From Betaproteobacteria bacterium (GTDB lineage: Bacteria; Pseudomonadota; Gammaproteobacteria; Burkholderiales; SG8-41), in the NCBI GenBank assembly GCA_947486575.1, contig CANKUB010000046.1, positions 1 to 32,448 of the forward strand: a stretch of DNA of 32,448 nucleotides, read 5' to 3'. The position numbers were made by a program, and so were the translations under genes. Shown here piece by piece: positions 26,857-32,448 of the stretch (the first letter of the stretch is position 1; each line of letters opens with the position of its first letter). The notes beneath the pieces were generated by a model. That model saw nothing but the letters and a program-made list of their open reading frames with translations, was not told the origin of the DNA and made no database searches.

Positions 26857-27318
26857 TTATTTCGCATTGATGACAGTGCCTGTCGCTTTTTGATTCGTCG
26901 CCTGCGCCTTTTTCACGGCGTCGGCGGCTTCTGGCGGCATGTAGTTTTCGTCGTGTTTGGCCAGCACCTCGCTCGCCACGAACACACCGTTTTCCAGCCG
27001 CCCCTGGGTTACCACGCCCTTGCCTTCGCGGAACAAATCCGGCAGAACGCCCTTGTACGCTACGGGAATGCTCTTGGCGGTATCGGTAACGACAAAGTTG
27101 ACGGTGACGCCATCCGGCTGACGTTTGACGCTGCCCGTCTCCACCATGCCGCCCACGCGAAATGCACGCCCCTGCGGTGCCTCATTGGCCGCCACTTGCG
27201 ACGGCGTAAAAAAGAACACGAGATTTTGTTGAAACGCCGACAGCACCAGCCCTGCAGCGAGCGCCAGCACTGCGACACCCGCGACGATCAACGCAATACG
27301 GCGGTGACGCGGTTTCAT
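26857..27318 (-). CDS. ccmE: Heme chaperone CcmE
   Basis: Periplasmic heme chaperone anchored by an N-terminal helix. The start is the ATG at 27318, which overlaps the ccmD stop as ATGA; an upstream extension of the open frame overlaps ccmD and is discounted. The 153 residues begin [20 protein letters not shown], the typical CcmE positively charged anchor. The heme-binding histidine is His122 in '[12 protein letters not shown]', with Tyr126 as the usual axial ligand. The OB-fold core includes '[13 protein letters not shown]' and '[16 protein letters not shown]'. Confidence 0.97.
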   Translation of the reverse strand: MKPRHRRIALIVAGVAVLALAAGLVLSAFQQNLVFFFTPSQVAANEAPQGRAFRVGGMVETGSVKRQPDGVTVNFVVTDTAKSIPVAYKGVLPDLFREGKGVVTQGRLENGVFVASEVLAKHDENYMPPEAADAVKKAQATNQKATGTVINAK

Positions 27319-27461
27319 GCCCGATGCCCTGCAGCACGGCGGCGTAGCGCCAGCATCGCGATTTCTATCGCGATCACGGCGAAGGTTACGCCATACGAGC
27401 CCCATACATACAAGCCCTTGCCGCCCATTGCGAAAAATTCAATCATACTACCCCAGTTCAT
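27315..27461 (-). CDS. ccmD: Heme exporter protein CcmD
   Basis: Very small membrane protein of 48 residues needed to release holo-CcmE from the CcmABC complex. The start [16 protein letters not shown] and the following '[21 protein letters not shown]' helix, then a basic tail (RRRAAGHRA), match the CcmD pattern of a short aromatic leader, 'YVW-SY' and one membrane helix. It overlaps ccmC upstream and ccmE downstream by four bases each (ATGA at both joints), so its translation is coupled on both sides. Confidence 0.93.
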   Translation of the reverse strand: MNWGSMIEFFAMGGKGLYVWGSYGVTFAVIAIEIAMLALRRRAAGHRA

Positions 27462-28228
27462 GTTTGCTTCCCCAGGTACGCGCGCACCCAGTCGGTGCGC
27501 AGCTCACGCTCAAGAATAATGCAGCGCACGCGCCACAGCGCCGCTGCAATGGCATACGCCCAGCACGCAAACACCATTACCATCATGCCGGTAAACATGG
27601 TGGCTGCCATCGTGGGGGCACTCTTGAGGCTGACCGACGAGCCTTGATGCAGGGTATTCCACCACTGTACTGAAAAATAAATGATCGGAATATTGATGAC
27701 GCCCACCAGCGCCAGCACCGCACCGGCTTTATCCGCGCGACGCGGATCATCGATCGCCGCCTGCAGCGCCATGAAGCCAAAATACAAAAACAACAGTAAT
27801 AGCTCGGACGTCAATCGCGCATCCCATACCCACCAGGTGCCCCACGTTGGTCTCCCCCACAGTGCGCCCGTCCATAGCGCGATAAACGTGAACCATGCGC
27901 CGGTGGGTGCTAGCGCGCTTGCCATCATGCCCGACAGCCGCGTATTGAACGCGAGACCGATGCCCGCCCAAAACGCCATCGCCAGATAAATTACCATCGA
28001 CATCCACGCCGCCGGTACGTGAATAAATATAATGCGATACGACTCGCCCTGCTGCGCATCGGTTGGCGCGACAAAAAATCCAATGTAAAGGCCGACGACA
28101 AACAATACCGCAGCGAATGCGGCAAACCAGGGCGCAATCGCACCCGCCAGCGGAAAAAATGCTTGCGGCGAGGCGTACTTGAACCAGTTAAAACTGGCGG
28201 ATTCATTTTGCAGGTTTGCGCTCGGCAT
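27458..28228 (-). CDS. ccmC: Heme exporter protein CcmC
   Basis: Multi-helix inner-membrane protein that presents heme to CcmE. It has 256 residues, with the WWD motif 'WGTWWVWDARLTSELLL' at about 129-145. The two conserved periplasmic histidines are His70 ('IIFIHVPAAW') and His194 ('NTLHQGSS'). A 90-base gap separates it from ccmB upstream, unlike the overlaps elsewhere in the cluster; that gap contains a candidate promoter. It overlaps ccmD by four bases. Confidence 0.97.
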   Translation of the reverse strand: MPSANLQNESASFNWFKYASPQAFFPLAGAIAPWFAAFAAVLFVVGLYIGFFVAPTDAQQGESYRIIFIHVPAAWMSMVIYLAMAFWAGIGLAFNTRLSGMMASALAPTGAWFTFIALWTGALWGRPTWGTWWVWDARLTSELLLLFLYFGFMALQAAIDDPRRADKAGAVLALVGVINIPIIYFSVQWWNTLHQGSSVSLKSAPTMAATMFTGMMVMVFACWAYAIAAALWRVRCIILERELRTDWVRAYLGKQT

Positions 28229-28298
28229 GGCGCGTGTTGGATTACGAATAGTTACAAAGGTTCGGGGGCTGAGTTTAATGCAATTTCAGGGCGGCGGA

Positions 28299-28304
28299 AT
28301 TATA
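28299..28304 (-). promoter_or_regulatory. Candidate -10 element for an internal ccmC promoter
   Basis: The minus strand reads TATAAT here, about 70 bases upstream of the ccmC ATG and inside the only sizeable gap of the ccm cluster. The matching -35 position (TTACGA, 18 bases upstream) is a poor match. Confidence 0.3.
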
Positions 28305-28318
28305 ACGTAACCTGTTGT

Positions 28319-28987
28319 TTATTCGTAAGAAATTCTAAGTGCTGCTGCAATGGCCCAAGGCGCCAGCGACAGTGCCGCAAGCGACATTGCCGCCAGCAGC
28401 AGCAAATACGGCTGCGCTGTCATGCCTGTGGCTGTCGCCTCAACCGCCAGCGAACCCAGAATCAGCACCGGTGCGTACAGCGGCAACACTAGCAGCGCCA
28501 ACAACACCCCGCCGCCACGCAAACCCAGCGTAAGTGCTGCGCCGATGGCGCCAATCAAGCTTAAACTGGGCGTGCCCAGCGCCAACGCGAGTGCCAGCAC
28601 CGCCAGCGCATCGGCAGGCAATCCAAACTGCAAGCCCAGCAGGGGTGCTATCAGCACCAACGGCAGATTCGCCGCGATCCAATGCGCGAACACTTTTGCT
28701 ATAACGATCATCGACAATGGCGTTGCGCCGATCAGCATTTGTTCCAGCGTGCCGTCGGCGTAATCGTCGGCGAACAACCGTGATAACGCGAGCATCGAGG
28801 CCAGCAACGCCGCTACCCACACCACGCCCGGCCCGATAACACGCAACAGTTTGGGCTCCGGCCCGATGCCAAGCGGAAACAAGCTGGCAACGATCACAAA
28901 AAACAGCACTGAGACGAACACATCAGCGCGTCGCCGCCACGCCAACGTGAGATCTCGCGCTATCACGTTTCGCATCACACTTAGCAT
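28319..28987 (-). CDS. ccmB: Heme exporter protein CcmB
   Basis: Membrane subunit of the CcmAB ABC transporter that drives release of holo-CcmE. The 222 residues have about six hydrophobic helices and begin with the family's 'VIARDLTLAWRRRADVFVSVLFFVIVASLFPLGIGPEP'. 'LSRLFADDYADGTLEQMLIGATPL' is the conserved cytoplasmic loop that contacts the ATPase. Its ATG overlaps the ccmA stop by seven bases. The downstream gap before ccmC is 90 bases. Confidence 0.97.
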   Translation of the reverse strand: MLSVMRNVIARDLTLAWRRRADVFVSVLFFVIVASLFPLGIGPEPKLLRVIGPGVVWVAALLASMLALSRLFADDYADGTLEQMLIGATPLSMIVIAKVFAHWIAANLPLVLIAPLLGLQFGLPADALAVLALALALGTPSLSLIGAIGAALTLGLRGGGVLLALLVLPLYAPVLILGSLAVEATATGMTAQPYLLLLAAMSLAALSLAPWAIAAALRISYE

Positions 28988-29622
28988 GGGTCTTTTTCCG
29001 CTACGGCGTCCAAATCGAACCGCTGCGTAATGCTTGCGTCAATCGCCGCAGTCTGGTGCGTGGTAAAAATCACGTTGCCGCCGCCGGTCACGTGGGCGAG
29101 AATCAGTGTTTCGAGATGACTGACCGCCGCCACATCCAGCGCCGAGAACGGCTCATCCAGTATCCACATCGGTGCTTGCCCCGAAAGCGCCAGCCGCGCC
29201 AGCGCCGAACGGCGCTTCTGCCCCTGCGACAAGGCGCGCACCGGTAAGTGCGCGCACGCCGCAAGCCCGAATGAATCCAGCGCATTGCGCACCGCACCCG
29301 CTGTGGTTGGCCGACCCGCCAGCGTGCACGCGATGCGTAAATTTTCCGTTGCCGATAGATCGTCCTTCAGCGCGTTGGCGTGGCCCAGATACACCACTTC
29401 GCGCCAGTAGGCTTCGCGCAGCGCACGCGTGGGTTCGCCGCGCCAGCGCACCTCGCCCGCATCCGCCGCACCCAGCCCGCACAAGATGCGCAGTAAACTG
29501 GTTTTTCCGCTGCCGTTGGTGCCGGCTACATGCAGCAGCCCGCGTGCTTCCAGCGCGAACGATACGCCGCGAAACAGTGTGCGCTCGCCGCGCGTGCAGG
29601 CGAGGTTGCTTACCTCCAGCAT
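28981..29622 (-). CDS. ccmA: Heme exporter ATP-binding protein CcmA
   Basis: ABC-type ATPase of the CcmAB complex, cytoplasmic, 213 residues. Walker A is 'GTNGSGKTS' at 34-42, the ABC signature is 'LSQGQKRR', Walker B is 'MWILDEPF', and the H-loop is 'FTTHQ'. It is the first gene of the ccm cluster and lies 21 bases downstream of comM on the same strand; no clear promoter was seen in that short gap, so transcription may read in from comM. Confidence 0.97.
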   Translation of the reverse strand: MLEVSNLACTRGERTLFRGVSFALEARGLLHVAGTNGSGKTSLLRILCGLGAADAGEVRWRGEPTRALREAYWREVVYLGHANALKDDLSATENLRIACTLAGRPTTAGAVRNALDSFGLAACAHLPVRALSQGQKRRSALARLALSGQAPMWILDEPFSALDVAAVSHLETLILAHVTGGGNVIFTTHQTAAIDASITQRFDLDAVAEKDPC

Positions 29623-29643
29623 GTCGTTACCACGCTATCGTCT

Positions 29644-31140
29644 CTATCCACGCTCGAACCGCCGGTACTGTATTGCTTCAGCCACATGCGCTGCACTAAT
29701 GGTCGCCATACCGCCAACATCGGCGACGGTACGCGCCACTTTAAGTATGCGGTGATACGCGCGGGCGGAAAGCCCCATGCGGCTGATCGCTTGCTTTAAT
29801 AATGCGTCGCCTTTTTCGTCGGGCACGCAATGTTTGTCGATATCTCGCGTAGAGAGTAATGCGTTGGGTTTGTTCTGCCGCGCGAGGGCGCGTTCGCGCG
29901 CGGCTGTGACGCGCGCTCGTACCATGGCTGAAGAATCTCCCTGCGCCTGCCGTGTCATATCCTCCTGCGGCAGGGAAGGCACTTCGATTTGCAGATCAAT
30001 GCGATCCAGCAGCGGGCCGGAGATGCGCGAGCGATAGCGTGCTACCTGATCGGGTGTGCAACGGCATTTGCCGTTGGTGTGACCGAGATAGCCGCAGGGA
30101 CAGGGGTTCATCGCCGTCACCAACTGAAATTGCGCGGGAAACTCCGCTTGCCGCGCGGCGCGTGAAATGGTGATGCGCCCGGATTCCAGCGGCTCGCGCA
30201 GCACTTCGAGCACCTTGCGTTCGAACTCGGGTAACTCATCGAGAAACAGCACGCCGTGCATCGCCATCGAAATCTCGCCGGGGCGCGGATTGCTGCCGCC
30301 ACCTACCAGCGCCACGGCGGACGCGGTGTGGTGCGGCGCGCGGTAGGGGCGCTGTTTCCACTTGGCGACGTTAAACCCTGCGCTGCCCAGTGATTGCATG
30401 GTGGCGGATTCAAGGGCTTCCTGTTGTGTCATTGGCGGCAGCAGACCGGGTAGGCGCGAGGCAAGCATGGTTTTGCCAGTGCCGGGCGGGCCGACCATCA
30501 GCAGGCTGTGTCCGCCTGCTGCTGCGATTTCCAATGCGCGTTTGGCGTGGGCCTGGCCTTTGACATCGAGCAAATCGGCGTAAGTTTCTACCGCAATAAC
30601 CGGTTCACTTTGATACGGCGAAAGTTTATCTTGCCCCAGCAAATGTGCGCACACCGCCAGCAGCGATGGCGCAGCGTATACCGTGGCATTTTCAACGAGC
30701 GCAGCTTCGGCGGCATTTTCTACCGGCAACATAAATGCGCTGCCATCGTTCAGCGCACCGAGTGTCATGGCAAGCGCGCCACGCACCGGGCGTAGCGCGC
30801 CGGTTAGCGCAAGCTCGCCTGCGAATTCGTATTCGTTCAGTTTATCTGCAGGGATTTGTCCCGACGCCGCCAATATGCCCAGCGCAATCGGCAAATCAAG
30901 CCGACCGGATTCCTTGGGCAAGTCGGCGGGCGCGAGATTGACCGTGATGCGCCGCATGGGGAACTCAAAACGCGCATTCTGCAACGCCGCGCGCACGCGG
31001 TCTTTTGATTCTTTCGCCTCGGCTTCGGGCAAGCCAACAATGGTGAAGCTCGGCAATCCGTTCGCCAGATGAACCTCGACATCGACCGGCGGCGCGGCCA
31101 CGCCCGCGAGCGCGCGGCTATGCAGTACGGCTAGCGACAT
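29644..31140 (-). CDS. comM: YifB/ComM family Mg-chelatase-like AAA+ ATPase
   Basis: AAA+ ATPase related to ComM, a branch-migration helicase that aids recombination of incoming DNA in naturally transformable bacteria. I start at the ATG at 31140, because the conserved family start is 'MSLAVLHSRALAGVAAPPV'; a GTG 13 codons earlier has a better GAGGT site, so a longer form is possible. The 498 residues have an N-terminal Lon-protease-like fold ('VEVHLANGLPSFTIVGLPEAE'), Walker A 'GPPGTGKTM' at 217-225, Walker B 'GVLFLDELPEF', and a cysteine cluster 'NPCPCGYLG' with 'CRC' a few residues on. Arg-finger and sensor regions are intact. Whether the organism is transformable cannot be told. Confidence 0.95.
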   Translation of the reverse strand: MSLAVLHSRALAGVAAPPVDVEVHLANGLPSFTIVGLPEAEAKESKDRVRAALQNARFEFPMRRITVNLAPADLPKESGRLDLPIALGILAASGQIPADKLNEYEFAGELALTGALRPVRGALAMTLGALNDGSAFMLPVENAAEAALVENATVYAAPSLLAVCAHLLGQDKLSPYQSEPVIAVETYADLLDVKGQAHAKRALEIAAAGGHSLLMVGPPGTGKTMLASRLPGLLPPMTQQEALESATMQSLGSAGFNVAKWKQRPYRAPHHTASAVALVGGGSNPRPGEISMAMHGVLFLDELPEFERKVLEVLREPLESGRITISRAARQAEFPAQFQLVTAMNPCPCGYLGHTNGKCRCTPDQVARYRSRISGPLLDRIDLQIEVPSLPQEDMTRQAQGDSSAMVRARVTAARERALARQNKPNALLSTRDIDKHCVPDEKGDALLKQAISRMGLSARAYHRILKVARTVADVGGMATISAAHVAEAIQYRRFERG

Positions 31141-31405
31141 AATTGACAAGTTTTGGTGGGCACCCTGCGATGCCCGCACGTGGATACCTCACGACGCTGC
31201 GCCCGCGTGCCCGCAAGCCTGAGTACGACGTTGGATAAATTTCATGTAGGAAGAATTCCTATAGCGCGCGATCAGTTGTCACCGCAGCCCACTGAAGTCA
31301 CATCGGATTGGGAACACCGTTATTCGAGTCGCTTTAAAATACATAATAAAAACAATAGCCTACAACGAATATCGCGAATTCTGCCGCTGTATTGATACTG
31401 GCCCC
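31141..31405. other. Gene-poor stretch between comM and the IS66 end
   Basis: No protein is supported here. Short open frames on both strands have no recognisable domain and no good start site. The middle part (about 31325-31385) is AT-rich and may hold the comM promoter on the minus strand, but no clear -35/-10 pair was found. Confidence 0.5.
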
Positions 31406-31522
31406 TCAACCGCTTTGCCGGGGCTGAAAACCCGTAAGAACTGCTGTGTAAGACTTGTAAAAAAACAACACTGGCCCAGCGATTAATATTGCGCCACCAA
31501 GGGTAACTGCATACACTTTCAT
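31406..31522 (-). CDS. Possible 38-residue single-helix membrane peptide
   Basis: A short frame encodes 38 residues beginning MKVYAVTLGGAILIAGPVLF, one hydrophobic helix, with a polar basic C-terminus (FQPRQSG). The ATG has AGGAT about nine bases upstream, an acceptable ribosome binding site. The start and helix have the composition of real small membrane proteins, but no family is recognised. It lies 70 bases from the IS66 end, so it could be a remnant of a gene interrupted by the insertion or a chance frame. Confidence 0.35.
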   Translation of the reverse strand: MKVYAVTLGGAILIAGPVLFFYKSYTAVLTGFQPRQSG

Positions 31523-31592
31523 CCATTGGTAATCCTGTGTGGGCCGCTCAAATTGTTACCGCAAAACTTTCGTTATTTTTCGTTGAAAATCG

Positions 31593-32448
31593 GTAACTGT
31601 TCACCCTCAAGCAGGCGAAGGTGCATAGCCATTGAAGGTAGCGCGTAATACTTCAAAGATATTATGTCCCTGTTTTTGCATGGTATCGAGATAGGAGCGA
31701 ATATTGCAAAAGTCCTGTGCCCCCCTCAATGTGCGGAAACATCCTGATATTTTCAACTTCACCTTTGGCATTCGAACGGCACGCTCCGCCCAATTATTGG
31801 TGAATGGGATGTTCAAATCTTTCGTGAAATGCAGAATCTCATTTGCATGCTCTCGCATCCGCTTCAGTAGGTTGAAGGCGAACGATTGCTTGATTCTTCC
31901 TCGTTTTTTGTCTTTTCGTTTAACCGCTGGATTTAATCCGCTTGCTTGGGCTATTAATGCCCAATAGGCCCTGTTGATACGCCTGATTTGCCATGAATGA
32001 AGCTGCGTTTGCCCCGCCTGTCGGGCTTTTTCACATTGCTTGTTGGCCCGCAGCAAGAGTTGGCTCATGCGCAAGGACCAATCCTGTTGCGTCGACTCTT
32101 GAACAAAGTTTAATTCACGCACCAGATGGCCGTTGCACAGAATATGCATACAGTTCAGACGCCAATACGGGCTCCAGCAGTCATGCACCAGAGCACCCGT
32201 CCGATGGGTCAGGATACCGTGATCTTCGATCGCTTCAAATCCCCGTTTGGCGTGGACACCATACCAAGTTAATTTCTCAGTGGCGACAATGTGTAGCCAA
32301 TGCAAAGCGGAGGCGACCCGGAAACCCGATTCATCCGCATGGGCCAGCAGGGCGACCATCAATTTCTCTTTGACGGTCTCTACATGAGGCTTAACCAGCA
32401 TGCTGGCTTCACCAATCCAGCCCAGAACCGTAGCAGCAGAAAGCGGCA
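31593..32448. mobile_element. IS66-family insertion sequence, one end (continues past right edge)
   Basis: The element begins with GTAACTGTTCACCC at 31593, matching the GTAA ends of IS66 elements, 14 bases outside the transposase stop. The other end is beyond the window. The eight bases just outside, GAAAATCG (31585-31592), would be the target duplication if the boundary is right. Confidence 0.7.
31607..32448 (-). CDS. IS66 family transposase (tnpC), C-terminal part
   Basis: DDE transposase; the frame stays open to the right edge, so the N-terminus is missing. Residues before the internal ATG at 32401 (PLSAATVLGWIGEAS) already match the IS66 family, so that ATG is not the start. The catalytic acids are visible: first Asp in 'HADESGFRV', second in 'LVHDCWSPYW', and Glu in 'NNWAERAVRMPKVKLKISGC'. 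The family's 'LHWLHIVAT', 'HAKRGFEAI' and 'ILCNGHLVREL' segments are also present. The C-terminus is complete with no internal stops, so the gene may be functional. The tnpA and tnpB partners would lie beyond the window. Confidence 0.92.
   Translation of the reverse strand, partial: PLSAATVLGWIGEASMLVKPHVETVKEKLMVALLAHADESGFRVASALHWLHIVATEKLTWYGVHAKRGFEAIEDHGILTHRTGALVHDCWSPYWRLNCMHILCNGHLVRELNFVQESTQQDWSLRMSQLLLRANKQCEKARQAGQTQLHSWQIRRINRAYWALIAQASGLNPAVKRKDKKRGRIKQSFAFNLLKRMREHANEILHFTKDLNIPFTNNWAERAVRMPKVKLKISGCFRTLRGAQDFCNIRSYLDTMQKQGHNIFEVLRATFNGYAPSPA

Noticed and set aside
31153-31395. Plus-strand frame of about 80 codons upstream of comM.
   Set aside because: Low-complexity basic composition, no ribosome binding site and overlap with the comM 5' region; nothing suggests a real protein.

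Overview
The window reads as chromosomal DNA of a betaproteobacterium, probably Burkholderiales or a close relative. The indicators are an orphan Bug/TctC-type solute receptor, a complete ccmABCDEFGHI cluster in one block, Mpl, a Bcr/CflA exporter, a beta-class glutathione transferase, and moderately GC-rich coding DNA with strong third-position bias. No rRNA, tRNA, CRISPR array or phage genes were seen. Both edges are mobile DNA: the left edge cuts the start of a transposase-like gene, and the right edge cuts an IS66-family element.

Left third (1-9.8 kb): a globin-sensor diguanylate cyclase faces a glutathione transferase. Next come a secreted NHL-repeat protein and an aldo/keto reductase on the plus strand. 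A long minus-strand run follows, in transcription order: a stand-alone ATP-grasp ligase, a frameshifted DUF486 membrane protein, mpl (peptidoglycan recycling), an amidase-signature hydrolase and an FMN-dependent alpha-hydroxy acid dehydrogenase. The dehydrogenase has a Tat-like signal and an unexpected CXXCH motif.

Middle (9.8-22.5 kb): a Tat-exported PhoX-type phosphatase (probable lipoprotein) and a Bug receptor, whose N-terminus carries a small repeat element, converge on a secreted cytochrome P460-cupredoxin fusion. Full-length metH follows and diverges from a rhodanese. Then come a ferritin-like/VIT1 protein translationally coupled to a Bcr/CflA exporter, a small zinc-ribbon membrane protein, and fahA (last step of tyrosine degradation).

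Right third (22.5-32.4 kb): ccmA-B-C-D-E-F-G-H-I on the minus strand is the complete System I cytochrome c maturation pathway, including a 48-residue ccmD. Upstream of ccmA is comM/yifB, then a gene-poor stretch with one possible 38-residue membrane peptide, then the IS66 end.

Two proteins elsewhere in the window (P460-cupredoxin and the flavin dehydrogenase) carry CXXCH motifs that would be substrates of the Ccm system. The clearest departures from routine annotation are the missing proximal histidine in the globin sensor, the heme c motif inside the flavin dehydrogenase, the P460-cupredoxin fusion, the one-base frameshift in DUF486, and the repeat element read through in the Bug receptor.
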